Positions 12,631 through 26,879 of a DNA stretch of 64,000 nucleotides are shown piece by piece. Origin of the DNA: Viscum album (Eukaryota; Streptophyta; Magnoliopsida; Santalales; Viscaceae). Under the pieces are notes generated by a model. It was not told the DNA's origin. It was given only the letters and a program-made list of their open reading frames with translations, and made no database searches. Both the position numbers and the translations under genes were made by a program. Every line of letters begins with the position of its first letter. Position 1 is the stretch's first letter. The DNA lies in contig OY728143.1 in NCBI GenBank assembly GCA_963277665.1, positions 227,841,591 to 227,905,590 of the forward strand, given 5' to 3'.

Positions 12631-14684
12631 TATTTTCTATCTGTAACATTAATAGATTAAAAAATGTAAAATGTAGTTAAAATATATTGTATTTATATCA
12701 AGGTTAATTTTTTTGATATTATTTATCCACGATTAAATAATATGGGAAAAAATTATTAAACAAAAACATACATGAAAAATAAAAGTATTTATCTCCTAAA
12801 ACCATGATTTTATCAAATAACTACTAATAAATAAGTAATAAAAGTCAATAAGTAAATCATATATGGTATGATATATATTATAATAGTAATAAAATATATG
12901 TATAATAAACCAAAATTTATTATATCAGAGTTTCAAAAACATATGAAAGAATTCACTCTCAAACTAAGAGATTCTCTTCTCAATTTTAATTATATGATAC
13001 CTATGCCATATACAGCACTTATTCTTTTGTGTGATGTATATACTCTAAATTTTAAATGTTATAACAAGAATAAATTTTTCTTCGTTGAATTTAATATTTC
13101 ATTTTATGTTATTTATTTTATGGAGTATAGTTCTTATGATACCAATGTTCCATGGGGTCATTTAACATTATCATCATAATTTAGGATTGATTTTGTTTTA
13201 GCCCCCCTTGGAGGAAATATTATATATTTATTTATTAAAATAATTCTATCATATAAAGCTATTGTTATTTATGAACTTTTCAAATTAATAATAATTTTTT
13301 TCACTCTTTTATAAATAAAATAGTTGATAATTTTTATTCATAAAATCAGACTTTAGTTCCCTCTTCAATCGAAAATGACGTTTCATCAAAATCCATGTTT
13401 TCTAAAAATATCCCAAATATGATTTAATATATTAAAAATTAGTTATTAAATACATATTTACACATGTTTAGTTTTTAAATAATTTATTTAATGTTATAAT
13501 CATGATGTTTTTAAAAATAATATCTCATTTTATTTTAATAAAAATATGAAAGGAGTCATTATTTTAACAATAATCCATAATCGAAATTTCCCATCATAAT
13601 TACCACATAATGTTTTAAATAAAATTTTTAATCTCTTCAATGGTTTTTCAAAATTAATTTGTTTTTTCACAATTCATTTTGGGAATTTTATTATAAGGTT
13701 ATTTTCATATTACAATGGGAATTTTCCTCACAAATTTTTCTAAATAAATTTTTATGGGGTTTCAACTCAACAATGTTGTCAAACCTTTATTGTATGAATG
13801 ATCCACTATGGATATGGTTCATTGTAATAATCCTTATTAATTATTTTTATTATTTATGAAAAAAAATTTATGGATGTAATGTTTTATTACCATTTTCTAT
13901 ATTACTCAATATGTTTCTTTTTTATGTATATTTTATTGGGGTGAGTATTAAAATTTTTTATGTTAGTATTGAAATATGAATATTCATGTTGATTATGTAT
14001 CACCCCTTCATATGAGTAATTAATTGAAATTAGTGAGTGATGTATGGGGACCTATTATATATATATCCTACTTGCACCGTCAAGTCTCAAGAGTCAAATA
14101 AATTAGCTATATTATAATAGTTTGGAACAACAAATTTAAACTATCTTGTTTATGTTCTTGATAGTTTCAGATGCCTATAATTATTAATTAACAAATCATC
14201 AAATAAGTTATTTCAATGTGATTATTTGATATCATAAAATATTAATTTATAGGATTCTATCTTATATTGTTATTTATATAAATTTATTTTACCATCATTT
14301 AGTTCTATCATAATATTCATGGTTTACTAATTAAATGTAATGTTTTCACTTATTTACCTTTTCATATTAATTAGGAATATTAATTCATGATAGATTCCAC
14401 TGTAATCATACCCTTTTGAGAATAAAATATCACTCATTTCTTATGTTTTATTTTTCCTTGAATACTTGGACATGTTTTTTGATTGATATGTAAAAATATT
14501 CGAAGGAGAATAATAGAGTTATAAAACAAAATTAAATGTCAATTTTATGTTTTAATATTTATTATTAATTCAAAGAGTTCATTTTCTTAACCAAGATCAC
14601 TCAACAATTTTTTCTTTCCAGATGAAATTGCTTATATATAGTAACAATTTATTTATGTATACCCTGACACTTTTTTACTAGAGT

Positions 14685-16988
14685 TGGGGATGATATAGGT
14701 GGAATTAGATAATGTATAGTAGCTTCATTGGGAACAAGATTTATGAAAACATATATTAGGGATCACAACCATATGATAAAACATGATAATAGTTCTAGAA
14801 GAACATCTTAATGTTTCTTGAGGTAAATATTATTATTTTTTATATATGAATACAATCATTTTTTTATAATACAATATAAATATTTCTTGAATATATGTAC
14901 ATTGTGCTAATAAATATGAGTAAGGTGTATTAGAATTGACTCAAGTGTTACATGGTAAATGAAAATGTGACTTACCACACAACTGGTTTGATACTGTAAC
15001 AGGATTTTCTTTGGATAATTAGAATTTTCAAATAATATTTTTAAGGATCTGAATTTTTTTTATTATTTGGAAACATTCATAAATAATCATTGTTTATGTT
15101 CACAAGATTATCCAAAAATAAAATTTTCAATTTAGGTTAATTGTTTAACAATTTTTGGGATTTTAAAATATGATAAATATTGTTTTGATGTAACATAGCA
15201 TATTAAATTGGTTTGAAATGGATCATAGTAAAAGGAATTGATTCCATATAAAATCAATAAATTAAAAGAGTAATAATTTTCATTTCATTGATGTGGTTAA
15301 TCTATGGTTATTGTGAGAACTATTCTACCAAACATTATCATAATATGTGGACATTGTATCATATTAAATCAAAATAGAGAATTAATTCACTAATTGTTAT
15401 GGATTTTAAAGGAATTAAAATATGAAGATAATGATAGAGAGAGAAAATAGATAATAGGAAGAAGGGAATTGTGGGCTTTTCTACATATGATATTTTTTGA
15501 AAGAAACTACTTGGTACATTCTTCAAGGGGATGAGAGATTACTAAATGATATAAGATAAAGAACTCCATATTCATATTTTCAAGGAATACTAATAAATTT
15601 CAAAGGTTCAATGCTTCAATTTTAAGGAGGTGTGGACCTATGAAAATTAATTTCCCATGGGTAAAGATAATATACCTAAAAATATTCTAAGGGATAAAGC
15701 TCAAGATAACATTATTTATATAAATGAATTTTAATGGTGAATTTTCATACTTTTTTATTGAATAATTATGTTATTGTACTATTCTATCAATGATATTATC
15801 ATAGTAAAAATTATGAAATGTATAAGGATTTTATAATACTAAATTATCTCTATTGTTCTGAGATCATATATTGAATGGTACTATTGAAAAAAATGTGTTT
15901 TAGTATAATGTTTAAACACGTGAAAAAGTTGTTTTTAAGAATATATAACCTTTAATATGTTCTTGAGGGTGATATAATAATGATCATATTATGGTATTTT
16001 GTATGTGGCTATTAAATTGTTTAGAGATTTGATGGTTTACATCATTTTTATGGGTTTTACATCATGTATCGATATATGGAAGATATTCGACAACATGATA
16101 TTTAATTTTATGATGAATCAATGTTTTCCTTAATGTTTTATAGGGATAAAAGTATTTCTATATTTTTAATATTATATAGATGTCCACATTATATTGTATA
16201 AAGAATATAATTTTGATTTATTGACCTTCAATCAAAAATTTTGTTCTGCAAATTTTGAATGAAATATATTGGATTTGTCTTGAGGTTATCAATATATCTG
16301 AAATATACTATGTTGGAAATTGGGAATTATTGAATAAAATTTTCTAATTTTTTTTGTAAAATACCCCAAGAATAGAGGAATGACATGTCATAATAATGAA
16401 ATCATCAATGTTTTTCAGCCATATTAATTAAATTTTCATATTAATTTATTAAATTAAGAAATTAATTATAAATTTATTGAATTAAAAAAGGAATAAATTA
16501 CGCCTATAAAATAAAATATATTATGTTTGAATATTTTTAAATGTTCTCATTCTAGATGGTATTTGGATTCCTCAAATATTCTAAAAGGATATTGAAACAA
16601 AAATATTATACTACTACCTTTATTTTTGAAGATTCAAAGGGTCCCTTAACTCATTGTGGTTTTTTGGTTTTTTGGTGGTCATGTTTATCTTGATCATCCA
16701 CATTATTGTGATAAGTGACCTCTAACATGCTAAATCATTATTTTCACAATTCATGTTTCTTCCAGGACAATATCGTTAATTCCTACCAATATTCTCATAT
16801 TTAAAAACCTTGTTATGAGATTTTTCAATAAGAAATATTATTAATTATTTTCAATATTATCATGAATATGTTTTATTAACCATTTTCATGATTTCTGTTT
16901 TATATAAAGATATTTTTAAATTTAAACCACTTTTTTTACAGATAATAAGATTAAATTATTATTATAAAATTAATTTAATGAGGTAGAA
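14685..16988 (+). mobile_element. Short internal region of the older plus-strand element
   Basis: It begins with AGAGTTGGGGATGATATAGG, which may be a ruined form of AGTTGGTATCAGAGG. It continues with GGGAACAAGATTTATGAAAA and then a TTTCTTGAGGTAA piece, matching GGAAACCAGGACGCGAAAAC and TTTCTAAGGTATG just inside the young element at 54,608-54,660. It ends with GAGGTAGAA directly before TGTAACACCCC. At about 2.3 kb it is close to the 2.2 kb of the young element, so this copy was probably already a short, non-autonomous form when it inserted. I could not recognise zinc knuckles, protease, reverse transcriptase or integrase in it. Confidence 0.55.
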
Positions 16989-19900
16989 TGTAACACCCCA
17001 AGACATTAAAGAGGAAAATTATATTTGATAGTGTATATGAAATGTAACACCATTAATATAAGATAATGTAACACTTGAATAATTTATGATATATTTATTT
17101 TTAATTAAATTTATTCCCCATTAATTATTCAAATGCATAGAACAAACGCTTTGAATGAAACACAATACTCATTTAAAATATTATTATTTAGACATGTCAG
17201 TTTTAAACAATCCATTAAGAAGGTGGGTATGAATAATAAAAAATCAATTATAAATATTTTATTTTTTATGAATGAAAGTAATTAATTTTATGGTTATCTA
17301 TTTATTAGAAATAAAATAATATCCATTTTAAAGATAATGAAATGTTTTTAAAAAATGTATTTATTTGAAAGGCAGAATAGTAATGCATTTGCGAACCTAA
17401 ATTAGAAATAATTTATACCAAAATTATATTTTTTTGGTAAAATAAACTTCATTTTCTAAATATAGATGAGGAAAATAATTCTTGGGTAATTTTTTTAGAA
17501 ATTTCATAAAATAATAATTATTTGATGAATATTGATTAATAATGATTTGTAGTGAAATATTACATTTCTCTTAAATTATTTAAAATATGGCCATAATTTT
17601 AAAAACAAATTAAATTTAAATTATTAAAATTATAATAATATTTATCTACATTAGATTTTCTGAGTGAAATTATTATGTAAGTTTGATATCAAGACATTAT
17701 ATACTTATACGATTTTTCTCATTGGAAAACCTATCTTTTTCTACATTTGTGGTTTAATTTTAAATTGAATTACGATAGTTATGTGGAATTAATTTGAAAA
17801 CAATTATTCGATATTTTGAATCAGAATAATTTATATTATTTAATAATATGAACAAAATTTTTTACAATAATAAGTAATGAAAATACTAAAATTAATAACC
17901 ACAGTTTTGGTAAAAAATGAATTTATTGAGGTTAAACTAAGAAGACCAGGGTTAAAATAGATATAAAATAGTCCAAAAACCATTTTATCCAAATATTTAG
18001 ACTCTTAAATATCTAATATTTTTAAAATATCCATTTTGGTGGATTTTGGAATTAGTTATTAGTGGGTGTAACATTATATTTTTAAAAATTCATTGTGTAT
18101 CGACTACCCCACTTTTAAAAGGATACCCACTCTCCACATCTATTAAGTCCTAATAATTACTTTTATTCTTCCAATACCTTATCAAACACCTAAAATAGAT
18201 CCTTCCATGAATCATATCAACCGTGTTAACATCATTCGTCAAATATATAATATATTTAGTTTAAACATACAGTCTTTCCCGTTGAAGTGGAAATGATTTC
18301 AATTATGCATTTTCATTTAAAATTTTCTTCTAACTCAAAATAGTATGTTTATATTATTAATTTATAATAAAAAAATATCCCGATATAATTATTTTATTTT
18401 ATTTTAATGGAATAACCTAGATACATATCCACATCCATCAAATGAAAAATGAGATAGTGGTCGTGTGTATGACAAACTATCGCCTTACAAACCGATTTAA
18501 TTCATTTTCCATAACCTCCATAAAATGATATATATATTAATGGGTTTAACACATTTATTTGATATTTATGAAATTAATATACTTATGAAATTATAAAATA
18601 ACATATTCTTACATATCAATCCGTGGGGTATACGATCATGTCACTATTTTGTATAATAGACTACCGCCTAATGAAGCGGAGTGATTCTTTTTTATTTTCT
18701 TATTTTAATATATGACATTTGGGTCATAATTAATGAATATATGTGATATTTATGAGCTAACAACATGTTTTTAAATATAACATGACATATAATTCTTCAC
18801 ATCCAATCCTATAGAAAACAGTAATTTTTCTCATGCGTACATACAGAATGCTGCCTCCCCATAGTAATGTGAAAGGTTTTTCATTTTATATTTTAATGAA
18901 TAATATAAATGATGTATTTGATTAAAATCCACGTTATATATGAAATAATTATTATTTAATATATATAAATTTTTATTTATTCTTCATTTTGTTCCATTCA
19001 TCGAGACAAATTGAAACATCATTAATGGTTATGTACAAACTACCGTTTATATGAACAGAGTAATAAATTCTCTATTTAAAACTATATATATTTCTATAAA
19101 TACAAATATAACTAATATATATATGGTATTTATATAATTTAAAACAATTTTGATAATATTTATCAATTATTAAATTAGAATTATCAAAATTACTGAACTA
19201 AAATATTCATGAAAAATGCATTTATCACATAAAAAAACAATTTTGACAAATAATTGTGAATAAATAGTTCAAGAAAGGCAATTGGAAAATAATATATGGT
19301 GAGATATTAATGCTTATGGATTTTTAATTTATGTATAATAAACCTATATTTATTATATTTTAGTTTCATACACATAATAAGGACATCGAACCTAAGGTAA
19401 TAGATTCTCATGTCACTTTAACTTCCATGAGACATCTGACATATTCACCATTTACACTTTTGTGTTGTGTATATGATACCCCATTTATAATTTATATCAT
19501 GAATATATGGATTTTTATGGTATTTAATATTCCATTTTATGTAATTTATTTAATTGGTCTTACAAATTGGATGATTCCAAAGTGATAGGGTTTTATTTCA
19601 TAATACCATAATTATTTGGGATTGTTTTTATTTATGTCTCCCATTTGGGAATTATTTAATATTTATATCATAAAATTAATATTTTTATTCTCTTATATTT
19701 ATTCATGAAAAATTGTAATTAGTTTAACCACTTCCCAAAATATTGTAATTTAAATTTTAGATAAAATTTTTTTTAATAAAATATATTCTTATTACACACT
19801 TCCTTTAGAAATACTTTTACATAAAAACACTCGTTTTCATAAAATGTATTGAATAATGATTTTAAAATTTTAAAAATTATTTATTAAATAATTTTTTACC

Positions 19901-21090
19901 AATTCATTATTTTTTTAATTATTTTGAATAGATTCTCAATGTATTTTTCAAAAGAAGGCCCATTTTGATTCCATTGGAAATGTGATATGAATCATCATTT
20001 TAATGTATACGAATTGAATGAAATTTCCCTCCATCATCATAATAAAATGTTATAATTTTTTAAACATTTTTAATGGTTCCTTTAAATTAAATGTATTTTC
20101 ATTTATTTTATTCCATTTTGTTTAAAAATTGTATTTGCAAATTTCAATGTATATTTTCCTCAAATTTTTTTATGATTTTTATTGATATTTCTATTGATGA
20201 ATGAAATCAACCCTTTATTGAAATGATGGTATAATGGGGAAATGTTTTATGGAAAACATATTTATAATTTTTTGGGATGTTTTATGATCATTTATATTGA
20301 GTGTATACAATTTATTACAATTCTACCTGTTACTCAGGATGGTTTATGAATATTTTTATTTTAATGGGGGTATGTATTAACATTATGTAGGTTATTTTTC
20401 CAATATAAATGTTTATGTTGACTCTTTTTAAACTATTACATATGAGGAATTCATTATATATAGTATGTGATGATTGGGTCTTGGAAAAATTTAGCACCTT
20501 TATACATCGCCAGGTCTCACATGACAAATGAGTGGGCCAAATTAGTCAGGTTTCCATCCATTGATTTAAACTTACATGTAAAATGTATTTATAGTTTTTG
20601 ATACCCAAAATTATAAAATACCTCATTATGGGATCATTTATTTATTGGTAATTATTGCATTAATTATAATATCCATCAATAATATTGATTAATTTTTTAT
20701 TATTTCTATGGATTTTTTGGATCATTGTTTATTTCTGCCATATTATACGTAGTTTAATAACTAAATGTAATGTGTATTAGTGATTAGAAATTTCATATTA
20801 ATTAAGGTAATTTTTTCTGGATATCATCTAATATATACTTACCCTTGTTGAGAATAGTATATCACCCATTTATTTTGATTTATTCTAGATGGGATTCTCA
20901 GATGGGTTTTTTGATTGATATGAAGGGGTACGTTGAGAGGAATAACAATCTTCTCATAGAAAATGATTTTTCAATTTTTTGTTTTAAAATTTAATGTCAA
21001 TTTTATTTATTTATTTTGTTTTCCAAGACAACTAATGTATTCCTCCCTCTCCAATACAATTTGAGGAATCTAGTGTAATGCTAATAATGT
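16989..21090 (+). mobile_element. Decayed 3' LTR of the older plus-strand element
   Basis: The start is well defined: GAGGTAGAA then TGTAACACCCCAAGACATTA, which mirrors GGTGGGTAGAA then TGTAACACCCCGAGATTTTA at 56,760-56,790. Inside, in the expected order, are a TATA relic near 18,113, four module copies (18,453-19,066), a splice-donor-like CGAACCTAAGGTAATAG at 19,387-19,403 matching CGGACCTAAGGTAAGGG of the young LTR, a GTGATGATTGGGTC block near 20,465, and CCCTTGTTGAGAATAG near 20,863. Length is about 4.1 kb, against 4.2 kb for the young LTR. The 3' terminal bases were not identified. The frame at 20,330-20,527 on the minus strand is not coding. Confidence 0.65.
18453..19066 (+). repeat. Four decayed copies of the LTR tandem module
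   Basis: Copies lie at 18,453-18,502 (TCGTGTGTATGACAAACTAT then CGCC), 18,637-18,687 (GTATAATAGACTACCGCC), 18,821-18,876 (CATGCGTACATACAGAATGC then TGCCTCC) and 19,015-19,066 (TATGTACAAACTACCGTTTA then TATGAAC). Spacing is about 185-195 bases and each copy pairs one-to-one with the copies in the 5' LTR 6.44 kb upstream. The third copy keeps CATGCGTACATAC, only one base different from the young core. Confidence 0.65.
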
Positions 21091-21097
21091 AGACACC

Positions 21098-21112
21098 AGC
21101 TCTGGGATACTA
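21098..21112 (-). promoter_or_regulatory. Primer-binding-site relic of another minus-strand element
   Basis: The plus strand reads CACCAGCTCTGGGATACTAG. The usual plant arrangement on this strand is CCAGCTCTGATACCA, the reverse complement of the initiator-Met-tRNA primer site plus flanking bases. If real, the minus-strand LTR would end just above 21,112 and its internal region would run below 21,098, where it has been replaced by or joined to the preceding LTR. Confidence 0.4.
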
Positions 21113-24100
21113 GAATCTGAGTTATTACAACCTTTAACATGAGCGGTACTATTATCAAGGGAAAAATATTGATTACAAAATATGAAGGGTACTCTAAAGA
21201 AGATAAAACAGTTGATTCAAAAAGATATAACCTCAAAAAACATAGAATAACTCATGTACATGGGACATGATAGAAATAATGTTAGCATGTACACTAATAA
21301 TAAATCATGAAAATATGACCTTCGGGAGGGTTTTGTTCAAGTAAAATCACAAAATAATTCCCCAAACACATAACATTTCTCAACCACAAAATGATGTAAC
21401 CAAAACATCAAAAGACTATGATTTTTTAAAAATTCTCAATTATATATTGGTTTACCCATTATTTCCTATCTACCATATATAAATCCCAACCCCACACAAA
21501 GTCATAAAGGAAATCAATTATTATATGGAATGAGAAAATCATGATTATTACAAAATATTATGAAAACATAGGGAAAAGATAGGGGATAATGGAATTCACT
21601 ATAAAAAAGTTGGGTTCACAAATGACATCAACAAAAATCAATAATTACCTTAATAATAAACATCTCTAATAAAAATATACATTCATTAACCTTAACATTA
21701 ACAATAGAGGTTAACCAATGAGAGGAAATAAGAGAAGACCTGAATTACCTCAAAAAACATACCCAAATAATAATATTTAATGTTATCCGTAGAATAGTGA
21801 TAGAAGAGGATGTAAATTGGGGAATCACACCTAGAAAGTTTAAACCGTTGAATGAAACTTCAATTAACCGAGTACCATATATGGTATGACCTATTATTAG
21901 GGTAACACTTATCTAGATCATTCTTGTATACACCAAAAAATTCCACTTTCGATCCCCTCACATCAATATGATATGTGTAGTATATCATTCTATCAAATCC
22001 TTATTACAAAACTAATCAATGGGTTGTACGTATCTCTAAGGTAATCATTTTTCTATTTAGTGAATTCAAGGGAACCCCCAAAATATCAGATCAATCAAGG
22101 ATAGACCAAAAACCAGACAACAGGGAACCACTTGTATGACTCCATCAACTCTAGGCTTTCTAAACAAAACATTCCAAAAGTGATAATTTTCATAAATGAA
22201 TAATTATGTTACATAGAGACATTGCGAATAATGAATCCTTGATGGGAAAATTCTATCCAATTGAATCCAAACATACTTGGAGGCTAAAGAGGAACTACAT
22301 AAAACATAGGCCTAAATAAAAACTAACATAATTTAAAACTGTTGAAAATATCATAATATTTCACTTTAAATCATTTTCAATTTAAAAAACAATGCTAAAA
22401 TAATTAAAAAATATATATACAAATATAATTTTATAAACATAGTTATTTGAACGGAATAATAATTTTCAAAACAATAAACCCCTTATCATATAAAACATTA
22501 TATCTATCCATTATAAAAATAATTGTCAAAAATGAAATCATTACAACTATTCGAAAATAATTTAGTATCCTACTATTCAATATTAAGATATACCTTTTAT
22601 TCTTAAAACCATGTTTATAATTTATGACACCCACATAAATCCACATGTATACAAAAAATATATTAAAAACTCTACTTTATAAATTTGAAATCAAATTTCA
22701 CCCACTTAAAATTAAAATAGTTTTTATTTATGTTAATCTATTTTATAGATATCTAAAAACCCATGATTGTGTTTTTTATATTATATAAAAACAAAAAAGA
22801 AATTCATTTTAAAATGAAAACCTCCCTTTTTGTGAGTCATTAATTTATAAATTAAAATCATCACTCATAAAAAAATATAAAAGGAAATAAACAATTAATT
22901 AAAAAAAAAAAATTTAAATACATAATATCAATTGTGTACAATTTTCTGTCTATAGATTTTCCTCATGGCTTAGAAATCCATTTGAAAATAAATAAAAATA
23001 TTATACGAGTCAATAATTACTATGTAATTGGGTTCTACATGTCTTTTTAATCTTTTCAATCTCACCGAGTACCACCAATTTTATCAGATATATCTCCACA
23101 AATCACTATACAATTAAAATATTCCCAAAAAATTATTTATATCCTGAATTCCAATGAAAAATTGGGGCTACAAACATGAATGGGATAACTATACTATCCT
23201 AGAACATAACACACTCCCCATGTCATGATAGTCCTATACCTATCTACCATAAATCCCACAATAATAAAGAAAATTCAAAAACATATAACCTCTTAAGAAA
23301 CAAGGGTTTGTTACCATTTTGTTACAAACTAACCCATGTCATCCTCAATCAGATTCCTAATCCAGCCCATAGCATGGCCTAAAGGGAATTCTCTATCTTA
23401 ATGGTTCATCAGATGTTCCTGGGAATCAAGGATTCCCAACAAGGAAATTATTTCACCCCTAAACACAAATTAAACTAGTAAAATAAATTTTAACAAAAAT
23501 ATGGAATGAATCACACATATTTTGGATGTACATTTTATAAAAGATAAACATCAATATCCAAAAAAAATAGATTGTTCTTTATAATTTATGGAGATAAAAA
23601 CTTTTTAAACCCCCAGTCTCCCTCCCCTGAAAGGAAAATTTTCCAAAATTTGAAAACTTATCCATTGATTCAAAAACATATTTTTATTTATATACTCCAT
23701 AGTAGAATAAATAATAAGACCCATATGAATATGTGATGAATGAAACAAAAATTAAATGGAACAACAATAAGACCATAACTCAATGATTCTCTAAAATTCA
23801 TCCTAAAACAAGGTTAACCATGGAACCAAATGGGTAGAAATAGATAAGTAAAACCCAAATATTGAAAATAAAGATGATATGTTTGAGTAATAAGACTAGT
23901 AGTCATACAAGATAACCACTCCTGAAGTAAAATAAATTTGATAGGTTATCCATATTATTCTACTAAAAAAATACAATAAAAAAATTCATTTAAAATCCAA
24001 TCAGATTTCATTAATATTTTATAAATTATTCCATTTCTCTTATTATACTAAAATATTAAAATGAAAAACATTTCTAGGAAAATTAACCCACTTGAAAAAA

Positions 24101-25320
24101 TAACCAATTAAAAAATATCCCTTTATGATTCATTAAAAAAATATTATTAATTCAAATTAAAATAACCATCTTCATATAAAGAAGGGTATGGTCTAAAAAT
24201 GAAGGCATAATCAAGAAAAAAATTGACATAAATTACAAGAAAATATGGATTTTGTAATTATCATGAAATACTAAACATCATGTAAGGAGAACCATGATTT
24301 ATTCTACTAGGAATCATATTTTGGCCTAACAATGCATTCCAATATCTATAACGAACCTAATTACTATCAATAAGCTTCACCAGTTGAACGACCTATAATG
24401 GTCTTTACGTACAATAGTAATTAAATTTCATCTCTCTAGAATAAACTGTAACCATATCAATAAATTAAATAAGACATATAATCCCATGATAATAATAAAT
24501 GAGAGGTGAGGTAGCTAGTACGGATAAACTATATCAATCCTGAATTAGTTTATGTTATTATACATGATAATTCCACCTCCCAATTATATACATGTAGAGA
24601 ACCTCTATAAAATAGAGGTATTACATGGAGGTTTTCACCATGGGAAAAATCATGTAATATACAAACCATGATATGTAATTTTATGTAAAAAAAATTTAAA
24701 TCCAGTAAAATAAAAATTTGATAAAATGATTTATTTTTAAATTTAATCCTCCATTGTTCCAAATTCTCCATAAACTCTCACAAAAATAGACACAAACATA
24801 TGAAATACCTTTAAAAAGTTTATATATTCTCGTATGAATTCTTATAAACACATTTATACATGTACATAACAATTTATATGGGTATAACTTTCTTGTCAGA
24901 CATAAATATTAACAAGAGTCAAACATTTTATTTTAAACTACCCTTCAAATATTTCTCTAATATTTTCATTTAAAAAATATTTAGAAATATTTAATATAAT
25001 AAAATTATATAAAAAATATATTGAAAATATATGAAACCAAGGTTTGAAAAATTAAATCCCTTAAATAAGGGGTAACCGAACATAAATTAACTACCTTTTA
25101 TAATAGAGTTACTATCACACCTCCATATGGTTTACCAAACACTATAAAATAAATGGACATATAAAAATAAAAGAACCACCAAATAAATCCTACAGAAAAA
25201 TGAAATAACAATCTATAAAATAACATTAATAGAGAGTAATTATTAATTATTGATTAATATCACATAATATGGACTCAAAATAAACCTTAAGAGCCCTAAA
25301 AGTTGAAAAATAATAAAAAA
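21113..25320 (-). other. Unassigned AT-rich repeat DNA, possibly a minus-strand LTR
   Basis: No gene is recognisable. The primer-site relic at the left end suggests this could be an LTR of a family other than the module-bearing one; no module copies were found here. The stretch 23,300-23,480 is slightly richer in GC and matches 26,880-27,060 in inverted orientation. The open frames at 22,443-22,646 and 24,550-24,771 on the minus strand are AT-biased chance frames. Confidence 0.3.
23300..23480 (-). repeat. Arm of a diverged inverted repeat (partner 26,880-27,060)
   Basis: On the minus strand this reads GGAATCTGATTGAGGATGAC and later CATGGGTTAG. The plus strand near 26,946-27,000 reads GGAATCTGATGGAGGGATAG and then a CAATGACATGAAGTGTAAC piece. 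Flanking words also agree loosely. The most likely explanation is two copies of one repeat family in opposite orientation. Confidence 0.4.
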
Positions 25321-25356
25321 TATAACCCCAATGTGGGTTAGGTTTCAGAAAGACTT

Positions 25357-25375
25357 ATATATAAATGGGAGGACA
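25357..25375 (+). promoter_or_regulatory. TATA-like promoter of an unassigned repeat
   Basis: GACTTATATATAAATGGGAG follows a GGGTTAGGTTTCAG stretch and precedes A-rich sequence. It resembles LTR promoters in form. No transcript or gene body can be assigned, and in AT-rich DNA such words are common. Confidence 0.25.
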
Positions 25376-25379
25376 AAAA

Positions 25380-26879
25380 TAAAGGAAAATAGACTGGAGA
25401 AGACAAATTATTTTCTTCTATAGATAACCCAACTCGTAATCAAAATAAATTGTGAGGGATATCTTTTTAGATGTTGAAGAATAAAGATGGGTCTTGTGGC
25501 TAGGATCTCCCTAGCTATTGGACCATGAAAACAATGATAAACGTGGATTATTTCGTCAATAATATTTCTAATTTATGATGGAAAATAGGAAAAATCAAAA
25601 TCATTTCCAATTAAATTTTATGTGGATTTTAATTTTATGAAATAAATTAATAAAGTTTTGTTGGTATGTTAAATTTTGTTCTTTATGTGAATTCACCCAT
25701 GGAAGTTGTCTATTGCATCGACAATCTTCGTATGGATGTTGTAGGGTGGTTGGATTAGAATTTATAATTGATTATATAGATTCATGATTGTGATTTTTAA
25801 TATTTACATACTACCCCAACTATACATTATTATTATGGGATCCTTGGTTTCTTAGTGAGGGTTGAGTGATGGTAACTATTTTTTCCCAACTAGAAATACT
25901 ATATCACCAATGGTAGATAAGGGCAATGTTGGGTGTGCCCATAGTGAGTATAGTTAAGAGAAGATTGTTTAATTTTAGAAATAAGAATTATTTTATGGGA
26001 TGATAGTTTATTCCCAACCATGAAATTCTTGGGTCTCCTCTCTTCATGTTTTTATTTTACCAAGATTACATACTGCAGAATTTATAATACCTGAAGTCAT
26101 TTGTTTTCATGTATCATGAATTAAAATTTATAACATTACATTCTTTCTTTGAAAATAAATTCTTAGAAAATTCAATGAAATAAATATTCACAAATAATGA
26201 AGAACAATAATTTTCAAATAGTTTTTTTAATATGAATGAGAATTATTTTAGAAACAACTTTTTAACAATTACTTCCTTCAAGAAATAAAAAGAAGTTATT
26301 TATAAAATTGTAATGAAATATGATTTTCTTCAAGTGAAAATTATTTGTTATTAATTTTTTTCAAACTAGAATAATAAGAATCCTTAATAACAATTATTTT
26401 ATATCGGTAGTAGTTACATAGAAATCCTACTGGACATATTTCTCACAGTTGTCTCTACAATTTCTAATATTAGGTTTTATCTTATATATTCCCACCCATG
26501 GGGAATTTAGGTTCACATTGTTGAATGATGTCATGAATATTCATGTACATGAATTTTTTTTTGTTTTTTTATTTTTTTATTTAATCCCATTTTTCATATA
26601 TTTCATTTTTTATTTCAATGAAAAGAGGGTGGAAATAAATATTATAAGGTACTGAAAAGGAATATGGTATATATATATTTTGGATTGTTTTCTTATTGGG
26701 TGAGGGAAAATAGGGGTGAAAAGAGTGTTTGTTTTGTTACAATATTTACTTCTTGTTTTTTTTCTAGAATGGGCATACGACGTATGGATAGTAAAAACTA
26801 AATTTTTATTCGAACATCACATTTTTATTTAATAAATATTAAAAGGGTAAATTATTCTCATATAGTTCTTCCATGATGC
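25380..26879. other. AT-rich DNA with no recognisable gene
   Basis: I see no gene, module copy or primer site. The plus-strand frame at 26,449-26,655 encodes a phenylalanine- and isoleucine-rich low-complexity peptide, as expected from T-rich DNA, and is not called. Confidence 0.5.

Larger units (their letters stand above)
11090..14684 (+). mobile_element. Decayed 5' LTR of an older plus-strand element of the same family
   Basis: At least seven landmarks match the downstream LTR with a nearly constant offset of about 6,440: the upstream block near 11,278 with 17,724, the TATA relic at 11,669 with 18,113, four module copies at 12,012-12,630 with 18,453-19,066, and the block CCCTTTTGAGAATAAAATAT at 14,410 with CCCTTGTTGAGAATAGTATA at 20,863. 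The last block corresponds to CCCTTACTGAGCATTTGAGC at 54,323 in the young LTR. The end at about 14,684 is set by internal sequence that matches the young element's internal start. The true 5' boundary was not found between about 10.4 and 11.1 kb, where the preceding minus-strand LTR also appears to end. The open frames at 12,463-13,179 and 13,659-13,859 are chance frames in the LTR. Confidence 0.6.

Noticed and set aside
26449..26655. Possible small membrane protein, phenylalanine-rich
   Set aside because: Runs of T produce phenylalanine, leucine and isoleucine; there is no start context, homolog or neighbouring gene.
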